Shown one piece after another: positions 11,546 to 18,761 of a stretch of 64,000 nucleotides of DNA; within the stretch, counting starts at the first letter, position 1, and each line of letters begins with the position of its first letter. A program made the translations under genes and the position numbers. Under the pieces are notes generated by a model, which was not told the origin of the DNA, made no database searches, and saw nothing but the letters and a program-made list of their open reading frames with translations. The DNA comes from Ruania suaedae (GTDB lineage Bacteria; Actinomycetota; Actinomycetes; Actinomycetales; Beutenbergiaceae). The stretch is taken from contig NZ_CP088018.1 in assembly GCF_021049265.1 (NCBI RefSeq), positions 1 through 64,000 of the forward strand. Reading direction: 5' to 3'.

Positions 11546-11649
11546 GACCCTCCCCTCGGGCGTGACGCGAGCCACCCGGCGCCGTGTTGGAGCCGATGCT
11601 CGCGCTGGGGTAGTCTCTGGGGGCGCCCTGCGGGTATCCCCGGGGCCAC

Positions 11650-11723
11650 GGGCCTATAGCTCAGACGGTTAGAGCGCTTCCCTGATAAGGAAGAGGTCGC
11701 TGGTTCGAGTCCAGCTAGGCCCA
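11650..11723 (+). tRNA. tRNA-Ile (anticodon GAT)
   Basis: The 74-base sequence folds as a tRNA: acceptor stem GGGCCTA pairing with TAGGCCC (11716-11722), discriminator A at 11723, D-arm TAGCTCAGA..GGTTAGAGC, anticodon stem TTCCC/GGAAG around loop CTGATAA giving GAT, and T-arm GCTGG TTCGAGT CCAGC. The CCA end is not encoded. It follows gyrA-DUF3566 as in most actinobacteria. Confidence 0.97.
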
Positions 11724-11746
11724 CAGCTGCCACGGAGGGAGACGAC

Positions 11747-11866
11747 ATGAAGAAGGCTCTCGTCCTCGTCGTGGTGGCCGTGGGCGGCCTCCTCGCCTGG
11801 CGCAGGGTCGCCGAGCAACAGGCCACCCGCGAGGTCTGGGCCGAGGTCACCGACCCGCTCCCCTGA
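11747..11866 (+). CDS. DLW-39 family microprotein
   Basis: A 39-residue protein beginning MKKALVLVVVAVGGLLAWRR and ending WAEVTDPLP. It matches the DLW-39 family of tiny actinobacterial proteins, recognised by an N-terminal hydrophobic helix of about 17 residues, an Arg/Gln-rich middle and a C-terminal xLWAExTDP-type motif (here VWAEVTDPLP). ATG at 11747 follows GGAGGGAG at 11734-11741. It lies between tRNA-Ile and tRNA-Ala. Function is unknown; it is predicted to span the membrane once. It is too short for most gene finders. Confidence 0.85.
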   Translation: MKKALVLVVVAVGGLLAWRRVAEQQATREVWAEVTDPLP

Positions 11867-11907
11867 GCAGGCGACGGCGACCGCGCAGTATCGTAGGACC
11901 GCCCCCA

Positions 11908-11980
11908 GGGGCCATGGCGCAATTGGTAGCGCACCTGCTTTGCAAGCAGGGGGTTGCGGGTTCGAGTCCCGCTGGCTCCA
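11908..11980 (+). tRNA. tRNA-Ala (anticodon TGC)
   Basis: A 73-base tRNA with acceptor stem GGGGCCA pairing with TGGCTCC (11973-11979), including the G3:U70 wobble that identifies alanine tRNAs. The anticodon loop TTTGCAA gives TGC. The T-arm reads GCGGG TTCGAGT CCCGC, and the discriminator is A. CCA is not encoded. This marks the right edge of the conserved origin block in this window; 200 bases without a gene follow. Confidence 0.97.
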
Positions 11981-12180
11981 CCCTTCGTCGGGATCTCTGC
12001 CGACGGCGTCCGCGGCCAGGCACGGCCTGGCCGCGAGGATCGTCGGCGTCACGCCATCGGGCACGGCGGGCTGCCTGCCCAAGCTCGTACGGGCCGTACC
12101 GAGCTCGGCCTGCCGGCCTCGCGCCGTCGGAGTAGCCTGGCGCGCGCCGATGATCAGTGCGTGACGGGAAGGTCTCTCTC

Positions 12181-13410
12181 GTGGATGACTTGCATCTGTC
12201 CTACGGGCTGGCGGGGCTCCTCGCGGTCCTGCTGGCCCTCGGCAGTTACAAGATGCGGACGCTGCCGCTGAGCGAGCCGATGGTGGCCCTCGCCCTGGGT
12301 GTGGTGTTGGGGCCGCAGCTGCTCGCCCTGGTGGAGATCTCCGACCATGTGCGCGATCTGATCCTGCTGGAAGGAAGCAGGCTCATCGTGGCGCTGTCGG
12401 TGATGGCGGCTGCTCTGCGCTTCCCCACGAGCGATATCGGCAGGGTGGTCCGGCCGGTGCTGTTGCTGGTGGCGATCGTGATGCCGCTGGCGGCTGTGGT
12501 CTCCGGGGCGGCCTCGCTGGTGCTGGGCCTGCCGCTGGCCCTGGCGGCACTCATCGGCGCCTGCCTGTGCCCCACCGACCCGGTGCTGGCCAGTTCGGTG
12601 GTCTCCGGGACACCGGCGGAGAAGAGCCTGCCCGCCAGGGTGCGACACACGCTGAGCGTGGAGAGCGGGATCAACGACGGTCTGGCGCTCCCGCTCGTCG
12701 GTCTCGCGATCGCCACACTGCTGCCCGCACGGTCCGTCGGTGCAGCCGCCGGGAGCCTGGCCTACGAGGTGCTGGTGGGTGCGGTGATCGGAGTCGTCGC
12801 CGGCGCTCTGGCCGGGTGGGGCGTCCGTCTGGCCACGCGGGACCGTGACCTGGAGCAGGCGCCGGACCTCATCCTGCCGTTGCTGCTCGCCGTGGCCGTG
12901 CTCGGGGTGGCCAAGGTGGCCGGCACCGACGGGATTCTGGCGGTCTTCGTGGCCGGGGTGGTCTACAACCGGATGGTCTCCGCCGATCAGCGCGAGCCCC
13001 AGCAGGCCATCGACGAAGCGGTGAACCGTTACGCGGCCCTCCCGGTCTTCCTCGTGCTCGGTGTGGTGCTGCCCTGGGCGCAGTGGGCCGAGCTGGGGCC
13101 GGCGGCCCTGCTGTTCGTCGTGCTCGTGCTGGCTTTGCGCCGGCTGCCGTGGCTCCTGGCCCTCCCGCGGCCGATGCGCCTGCCGGCGCAGCAGGCGGTG
13201 TTCCTGGGCTGGTTCGGACCGATGGGCGTGAGCTCGTTGTTTTATCTGGCCCACAGCCTGGACCAGGGCGTGAGCGATCCGAGGCTTTTCGCCGTCGGGT
13301 CGCTCATGGTCACCGCGAGCGTGCTCGCCTTCGGGATCAGTTCCGCGCCGGGCCGGCGCCTCTACGTACGGGCCGGGTCGAGCCACGCTCGACCAGGCGT
13401 ACCGGACTGA
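12181..13410 (+). CDS. cation:proton antiporter (CPA1/NhaP-like)
   Basis: A highly hydrophobic protein of 409 residues with about 11-12 membrane segments, of the monovalent cation:proton antiporter family. It probably exchanges Na+ or K+ for H+ to control pH and salt. The CPA-type motif CPTDPVLAS near residue 130, with the acidic residue in membrane segment 5, and the ESGINDGLALP motif near 160 (key Glu, Asn, Asp) support this. GTG at 12181 is preferred because GGGAAGG lies 8 bases upstream; a GTG at 12157 would add eight residues without a ribosome site. The last 74 bases overlap the convergent LacI gene. Confidence 0.85.
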   Translation: MDDLHLSYGLAGLLAVLLALGSYKMRTLPLSEPMVALALGVVLGPQLLALVEISDHVRDLILLEGSRLIVALSVMAAALRFPTSDIGRVVRPVLLLVAIVMPLAAVVSGAASLVLGLPLALAALIGACLCPTDPVLASSVVSGTPAEKSLPARVRHTLSVESGINDGLALPLVGLAIATLLPARSVGAAAGSLAYEVLVGAVIGVVAGALAGWGVRLATRDRDLEQAPDLILPLLLAVAVLGVAKVAGTDGILAVFVAGVVYNRMVSADQREPQQAIDEAVNRYAALPVFLVLGVVLPWAQWAELGPAALLFVVLVLALRRLPWLLALPRPMRLPAQQAVFLGWFGPMGVSSLFYLAHSLDQGVSDPRLFAVGSLMVTASVLAFGISSAPGRRLYVRAGSSHARPGVPD

Positions 13411-14374
13411 CCAGGTGCTCGGCGTCGGCCGGTGGGTCCTGGCCCATCCGCGCCTGCAGCAAACGCACCGCGTTGTCGACGATCCAGTCGCTGCTGGGAT
13501 CGATGCTGGTCAGCTCCGGGTACACGTGGGCCCCGATCTCCAGGTTGTCGAAACCCACCACCTGGACGTCCGCCGGTACGCTCCGGCCGGCGTCCCGCAC
13601 GCCGGCCAGTGCCCCGACGGCGACATCGTCGGTGACGGCGAAGACGCCGTCGATGGAGGGGTCCGCCGCTAGCGCGGCCGCGATGGCGGCCCGGCCTTCG
13701 CCGACGTCGAGTCGCGGGAGCTCGAGGATCAGCCGTTCGTCCACAGTCAGGCCGGCCTGCTGGTGTGCCCCGGTCCACCCCTGCGTGCGCAGGCACGACA
13801 TCCCGGTGGACCCAAGCCCGCGGCGCCCGCCGGCGATCAGGACCCGCCGGGAGCCGCGCTCGAACATGTGCGCCACCGCCAGGCGTGCACCCTCGACGTT
13901 GCCCATCATCACGTGGTCGAAGCGTGCCGGCACCTCGCGCTCGCCGAGCAGGACGATGGGGATGGAGTCGCGGATGCGGTCGAGCTCGGACTCGCGCAGA
14001 CCGACCACGCTGAAGATGGCGCCGTCGTACATGTGCAGGCGTGCCAGGGCCAGGGCCGAGAGCTCGCCCGCGGCGCTGGCGGAGGTCTGCTCGATCACCA
14101 CCTGCCTGCCCAGGGCCTCCATCGCCCGCGCCACCCGGGCACCGAGGGCGCCGAAGTAGGCGTGATCGAACTGGGGAACGATCAGCGCGACGGAACCGCT
14201 GCGCCCGGAGCGGAGGTTCCGCGCGGTGAGATTGACCTGGTAGTGGAGATCGGTGACCGCCCGCATCACCTTCTCGCTCGTCTCCGGACTGACACGGCGG
14301 CGACCGCTGAGCACGTTCGAGACCGTCATCACCGACACGCCGGCGGCCTCTGCCACCTCGGTCATCGTGGTCAT
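13337..14374 (-). CDS. LacI family transcriptional regulator (first of two)
   Basis: A 345-residue repressor with an N-terminal LacI HTH (TMTEVAEAAGVSVMTVSNVL, residues 3-22), a hinge region near 50-60, and a periplasmic-binding-protein-like sugar sensor. ATG at 14374 gives the standard N-terminus; the longer open frame to 14458 overlaps the neighbouring gene and looks non-coding. Its 3' end overlaps the antiporter by 74 bases on the opposite strand. It lies 43 bases downstream of the second LacI gene, in the same direction, so both may be transcribed together. The inducer is unknown; the rhamnoside operon beyond the second regulator is one candidate target. Confidence 0.9.
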   Translation of the reverse strand: MTTMTEVAEAAGVSVMTVSNVLSGRRRVSPETSEKVMRAVTDLHYQVNLTARNLRSGRSGSVALIVPQFDHAYFGALGARVARAMEALGRQVVIEQTSASAAGELSALALARLHMYDGAIFSVVGLRESELDRIRDSIPIVLLGEREVPARFDHVMMGNVEGARLAVAHMFERGSRRVLIAGGRRGLGSTGMSCLRTQGWTGAHQQAGLTVDERLILELPRLDVGEGRAAIAAALAADPSIDGVFAVTDDVAVGALAGVRDAGRSVPADVQVVGFDNLEIGAHVYPELTSIDPSSDWIVDNAVRLLQARMGQDPPADAEHLVSPVRLVERGSTRPVRRGAGPARN

Positions 14375-14417
14375 GTGGCCTCCGGGGCGCGGTCGTGATG
14401 AGGGATCGGGCGCAGTC

Positions 14418-15548
14418 CTATTCTGCCGCCGATCCCTTCGCAGGAGCGGTGGATCCACGCACGCGTAGGTGAACCTGCTCCTCGACCTGAACCGACTCGG
14501 TGCGCCCGGCGATGCGTTCCAACAGCAGCCGGACGGCCTCGGCGCCGATCCGCAAGCCGGATTGATCGACGCTGGTCAGGGAGACGAGGGGATGGCTCGC
14601 CATGGTGATGTCGTCGTAACCGACCACCGAGACATCGGCAGGTCCGAGGCCGGCCTCGGCGATGGCGCGCAGCGCGCCCATCGCGAGGGTGTCGTTGCCG
14701 GCGAAGATGGCCGTGGGAGGTGTAGGCCGGGCCAGGAGAGTGGCGGTGGTGGCCTGAGCCTCCAGCTCATCCCCTCCGGTGTAGATGATCAGGGGTTCCC
14801 ATCCGCGCTCACGCATCTGCTCGGAGTAGACAGTGCTCCGGATCGCGTGCGGCTCCCGCCCCGATCGCTGCCACCGCGTGGGGTCGTCCACCAGCGCGTG
14901 CTCTCGCGCGTTGTCGATGGTCAGATGCGCGATCCGCCGATGCCCGAGATCGAACAGGTGAGCCATGACCTGCTCGGTACCCGAGTGGTCGGCGCCCGTC
15001 ACGGTGTCGTAGTGCCCGGAGATGTCGTGCCGGCCGATGATGGCCACCGGGATCCGATCGCTGAGATCCTCCAGCCACCTCTCGCCGACCATCGGTGAGA
15101 TCGCGACGATGCCGTCCACCTGCCGGTCGGCCAGGCTCTGGAGCGCGGCTCCTGTCTCGCGCGGTGCGGTGACCGGCGCGACAACCAGTCGGTAGGGCGT
15201 TCCCGACAACGTCTCCAGCGCGCCACGCACGATCATGGTGAGGAACTCATTGCTGACCTGAGCGATCTCGATGCCCAGCGTGTGCGAGGGCCCGCGCATC
15301 GAACGCGCCGCGACGCTCGGACGGTAGTTGAGCTCGGCGATGGCCGCTTCGACCCGGATGCGCATCCGCGGACTCACGCCGTAGGCGTTGCGGATGACCT
15401 TGGAGACGGCCGCGCGCGAGACACCAGCGGCGTCCGCGACGTCCTGGATAGTGGCGGTGCGCACCGTGGGTCGGGGCGCACCGGGTGGCCCCGACGGCGA
15501 CTCAGCGCTCGCCGCCCGGGCGCTGTCAGCATCGGCAGCTCCGGTCAC
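14418..15548 (-). CDS. LacI family transcriptional regulator, probable repressor of the rhamnoside operon
   Basis: A 376-residue LacI-type regulator with an unusual 30-residue Ala/Ser/Pro-rich leader before the HTH (IQDVADAAGVSRAAVSKVIR, about residues 34-53), then a sugar-binding domain. GTG at 15548 is the only clear start; a start nearer to the HTH cannot be excluded. It is divergent from the ABC sugar importer and GH78 gene, and the shared 132-base gap carries a palindrome suited to a LacI protein (15617-15630). By position it most likely represses that operon and is released by an imported sugar; this is inference. Confidence 0.9.
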   Translation of the reverse strand: MTGAADADSARAASAESPSGPPGAPRPTVRTATIQDVADAAGVSRAAVSKVIRNAYGVSPRMRIRVEAAIAELNYRPSVAARSMRGPSHTLGIEIAQVSNEFLTMIVRGALETLSGTPYRLVVAPVTAPRETGAALQSLADRQVDGIVAISPMVGERWLEDLSDRIPVAIIGRHDISGHYDTVTGADHSGTEQVMAHLFDLGHRRIAHLTIDNAREHALVDDPTRWQRSGREPHAIRSTVYSEQMRERGWEPLIIYTGGDELEAQATTATLLARPTPPTAIFAGNDTLAMGALRAIAEAGLGPADVSVVGYDDITMASHPLVSLTSVDQSGLRIGAEAVRLLLERIAGRTESVQVEEQVHLRVRGSTAPAKGSAAE

Positions 15549-15581
15549 GGATCACAGTTTAGTACCAACAGTGTAGATCGG

Positions 15582-15630
15582 TTGACGATCGGACCGACAT
15601 CCACCTATCGTCGGCCATGAAAGGTTTCAT
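15582..15630 (+). promoter_or_regulatory. promoter and LacI-type operator of the GH78/ABC operon
   Basis: A sigma70-like promoter reads TTGACG (15582-15587), 18-base spacer, TATCGT (15606-15611). At the expected transcription start lies ATGAAAGGTTTCAT (15617-15630), an inverted repeat with 6-base arms around GG. LacI-family operators commonly contain such TGAAA..TTTCA arms. Repression by blocking the start site fits the position, and the LacI gene at 14418-15548 is divergent from it. A strong AGGAGG (15665-15670) precedes the first gene. Confidence 0.6.
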
Positions 15631-15680
15631 ACCGGCGGCAGAACGACCTGCCGCACCGTCTTTGCGAGGAGGCAAAGCAC

Positions 15681-16988
15681 ATGATCCCGACAACTTCCCG
15701 ACGGCACCTCGGTGCCGGGGTGGCCTCCGTGGCTGCCGCGGCGCTCGCGCTCTCGGCTTGCTCCGGCGGCGGCAGCGATGACGGCAGCGTGGAGATCACG
15801 TTCCTCACCACTGCCGAGGAAGCCGATGTCGAGCTGGCTGAACAGCTCATCAGCGCCTTCAACGAGGACAACCCCGATGTGACGATCAACGTCGACACCC
15901 GACCCGGCGGCACCGAGGGCGACAACCTCATCAAGACCCGCCTGTCGACCGGTGAGATGGCGGACGTCTTCGTCTACAACTCCGGCTCCCTCTTCCAGGC
16001 GCTGAATCCCACCACCAACCTGGTCGACCTCAGCGACCGCCCCTGGGCCGGTGAGCTCACGGAGGACTACACCTCGGTCGTCAGCACGGACGGGACTCTC
16101 TACGGCGGCCCCTACGGCAGCTCGTTCGCCGGCGGTATCGCCTACAACGGTGCGATCTATGACGAGCTCGGGCTGGAGGTGCCCGAGTCGTGGGATGACT
16201 TCATGGCCAACAACGAGGAGATCGCGGCGGCGGGTTATGACCCGGTGATCCAGACCTATGGCGACACCTGGACCAGCCAGCTGTTCGTCCTCGGTGACTT
16301 CGCGAACGTCAACGCGGAGGACCCGGAGTGGGCCGAGCAGTACACCGCCCATGAGCGCTTCTATGCCGAGGAGCCAGCCCTCGCCGGGTTCGAGCACCTC
16401 CAGGAGGTGCAGGAGGCGGGTTTCCTCAACGAGAACTACCCGTCCGCCATCATGGAGGACGGCGCGCGGATGCTCGCCGAGGGCGAGGGCGTGCACTACC
16501 CGATCCTGACCAACTTCCTGGACACCGTCCGGGCCAACCACCCGGACGCGGTCGAGGACATCCGGTTCATGGCGATCCCGGCCGATGACCCGGCGAACAC
16601 CTCGGCCACCATCTGGCAGCCGGACGGCATCTACATCCCGCAGACCACCGAGGGCGCCGAATTGGAGGCTGCGACGGCGTTCGTGGACTTCGTCGCCGGA
16701 CCCGAGGCGTGCGAGATCTTCACCGAGCAGAGCAACCCGACCGGCCCGTATGTGAACGGCTGCGAGTTGCCCTCCGATGTCGCACCGCTGGTGCAGGATG
16801 TGCAGTCCTACTTCGATGCCGAGCGGACTGCCCCGGCGCTGGAGTTCCTCTCCCCGATCAAGGGCCCGAACCTGGAGAACATCACCGTCGAGGTGGGGTC
16901 GGGTATCCGTGGTGCTGAGGAGGCGGCGGCGAACTACGACCGCGATGTGGAGAACCAGGCGCGGCAGCTGGGCCTCGAGGGCTGGTGA
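15681..16988 (+). CDS. ABC sugar importer, extracellular substrate-binding lipoprotein
   Basis: A 435-residue family 1 solute-binding protein. The signal peptide ends in the lipobox LSAC with the lipid-modified Cys at residue 27, followed by a Gly/Ser/Asp-rich linker, so it is tethered outside the membrane. It captures a sugar and hands it to the two permeases encoded next. The protein is acidic, as usual for surface-exposed actinobacterial proteins. ATG at 15681 has AGGAGG 10 bases upstream. The stop overlaps the GTG of the first permease by four bases. The downstream GH78 enzyme suggests a rhamnose-containing glycoside as cargo; this is inference from context. Confidence 0.92.
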   Translation: MIPTTSRRHLGAGVASVAAAALALSACSGGGSDDGSVEITFLTTAEEADVELAEQLISAFNEDNPDVTINVDTRPGGTEGDNLIKTRLSTGEMADVFVYNSGSLFQALNPTTNLVDLSDRPWAGELTEDYTSVVSTDGTLYGGPYGSSFAGGIAYNGAIYDELGLEVPESWDDFMANNEEIAAAGYDPVIQTYGDTWTSQLFVLGDFANVNAEDPEWAEQYTAHERFYAEEPALAGFEHLQEVQEAGFLNENYPSAIMEDGARMLAEGEGVHYPILTNFLDTVRANHPDAVEDIRFMAIPADDPANTSATIWQPDGIYIPQTTEGAELEAATAFVDFVAGPEACEIFTEQSNPTGPYVNGCELPSDVAPLVQDVQSYFDAERTAPALEFLSPIKGPNLENITVEVGSGIRGAEEAAANYDRDVENQARQLGLEGW

Positions 16989-17902
16989 CCACTGCAACGA
17001 CCGGGGTGCGGGCCGGCAGGGCTCGTAAGGTCCGCACCCTGGGAACTGCGCGTCATGCGTACCCGCTGTGGTTCTACCTGCCCGCGGCGGTGTTGTTCCT
17101 GGTGTTCTTCGCGATCCCGACGTTCGCCTCGTTCTATTTCAGCCTCACGCGGTGGACGTTGTTCGATCAGGAGTTCATCGGACTGGAGAACTACATCCAG
17201 TTCTTCCGTGAACCACAGCTGTATCAGAGCTTCATCAACACCCTGATCTACGGTTTCGTCACCTCGGGAATGAAGGTCGTGATCGGGCTGGCGCTGGCGG
17301 TGCTGCTCACCTCAGCGCTGGTGGGCCGGAACTATCTGCGGTCGGTGATCTTCTTCCCCGTGCTGGTCTCCACCATCGGGGTGGGGATCATGTTCAACGC
17401 GTTGCTGGACCCCTTCGACGGGGTTGTCAACGGGGCGTTGGAGACGTTGGGCATCACCGGTCCGGGATGGTTGACCAACCCTGACATCGCGTTGCTGACG
17501 ATCGCAGGGATCGATGTGTGGAAGGGCCTGGGGATCGCGGTCCTGATCTACATCGCGGGCCTGGTCGCCATCCCCACCGAGTACTACGAGGCCGCGAAAG
17601 TGGATGGGGCCTCGAAGTGGGCGGTGTTCAAGTCGATCACGTTGCCGCTGGTCAAGCCCGCGACGGGCACGGTGATCATCTTGTCTCTGATCGGTGGGTT
17701 GCGCTCCTTCGACCTGATCTGGGCCACCACCGGTGGCGGGCCGGGCTTCAGCTCCGATGTGATCGGGTCGGTGATCTACAAGCAGTACCAGGCCGGGTTC
17801 TACGGCCTGTCCACCGCGGGCAACGTGGTGTTGTTCCTGGTGGTGACCGCAATCATGGTCCCGATCTCGCTGATGCTCAACAAGCGGGAGGTCGAACAAT
17901 GA
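16985..17902 (+). CDS. ABC sugar importer permease (MalF/UgpA type)
   Basis: A 305-residue inner-membrane permease with about six membrane segments and the cytoplasmic EAA loop that docks the ATPase (YYEAAKVDGASKWAVFKSI, near residue 200). It forms the channel with the next permease. GTG start overlaps the binding-protein stop (GTGA). Both permease genes use TTG for leucine more often than neighbouring genes, a mild codon-use difference. No ATPase gene is present, which is normal for actinobacterial importers that share an MsiK-type ATPase. Confidence 0.92.
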   Translation: MTTATTGVRAGRARKVRTLGTARHAYPLWFYLPAAVLFLVFFAIPTFASFYFSLTRWTLFDQEFIGLENYIQFFREPQLYQSFINTLIYGFVTSGMKVVIGLALAVLLTSALVGRNYLRSVIFFPVLVSTIGVGIMFNALLDPFDGVVNGALETLGITGPGWLTNPDIALLTIAGIDVWKGLGIAVLIYIAGLVAIPTEYYEAAKVDGASKWAVFKSITLPLVKPATGTVIILSLIGGLRSFDLIWATTGGGPGFSSDVIGSVIYKQYQAGFYGLSTAGNVVLFLVVTAIMVPISLMLNKREVEQ

Positions 17903-18732
17903 GACGTGAACGGATCATGCGGTGGGTGCTGGGCATCACCGCGATCGTGGCCTCGATCATCATCTTCATCCTGCCGTTCGCCTTCATCGTGGTGCAGGCG
18001 ATGAAGACCCGTCAGGAGGCTTCCGAGCTGTCTTTCTCCTGGCCCACGGAGCTGGCGTTCGTGGACAACTTCATCGAGGTCATCACTCAGCGTGATTTCA
18101 TCGTGGCGCGTGCGTTCGTGAACTCCACGGTGTTGACGGTGGTGAGTGTGTCGTTCCTGGTGATCATTGCCGCGATGGTCGGGTATGTGATGCAGCGGCG
18201 TGCCTCCAGGATCCGTACGGTGGCGAACTTCTTCGTGCTGGCGGGGTTGATCGTGCCCCCGGCGGTGGTTCCCACGGTGTGGGTGCTGCAGGGGGTGGGC
18301 CTGTTCGGGACCCTGCCGGGGCTGATCCTGATCGAGATCACGTTCGGGTTGGCGTTCTCGATCCTGTTGTTCCGCGCGTTCGTCTCCACGATCCCACGGT
18401 CGCTGGATGAGGCGGCGATCATCGATGGCGCGAGCCCGTTCCGGATCTTCTTCGGGGTGATCCTGCCGTTGATGAAACCCACGGTGGTCACGGTGATCGT
18501 GGTGCAGTCGGTGCAGATTTTCAACGACTTCGCCAACCCGTTGTACTTCCTGCCCGGTGATGACAACGCCACGGTGCAGCTGACCCTCTACAACTTCCAG
18601 AGCCAGTCCTCCAACCAGTGGAATTTGCTGTTCATGGACATTCTCCTGATCACGATCCCCCCACTGGTCATGTACATCTTCTTCAACCGCCAGATCGTCG
18701 CCGGTATGACTTCCGGCGCCGTCAAAGGCTGA
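17899..18732 (+). CDS. ABC sugar importer permease (MalG type)
   Basis: A 277-residue partner permease with six predicted membrane segments and the EAA loop (LDEAAIIDGASPFRIFFGV, near residue 170). It pairs with the permease encoded upstream. ATG at 17899 overlaps the previous stop (ATGA), showing tight translational coupling. Twenty-nine bases separate it from the GH78 gene, so the four genes probably form one operon under the promoter near 15.6 kb. Confidence 0.92.
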   Translation: MRRERIMRWVLGITAIVASIIIFILPFAFIVVQAMKTRQEASELSFSWPTELAFVDNFIEVITQRDFIVARAFVNSTVLTVVSVSFLVIIAAMVGYVMQRRASRIRTVANFFVLAGLIVPPAVVPTVWVLQGVGLFGTLPGLILIEITFGLAFSILLFRAFVSTIPRSLDEAAIIDGASPFRIFFGVILPLMKPTVVTVIVVQSVQIFNDFANPLYFLPGDDNATVQLTLYNFQSQSSNQWNLLFMDILLITIPPLVMYIFFNRQIVAGMTSGAVKG

Positions 18733-18761
18733 GCAGACCAACCTCCTTGGAGTGAACTTCC

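Noticed and set aside
11973-11980. tRNA-Ala 3' end as the insertion point of a genomic island
   Set aside because: I found no second copy of the tRNA end near 58.5 kb and no integrase, so tRNA-directed integration is unsupported.
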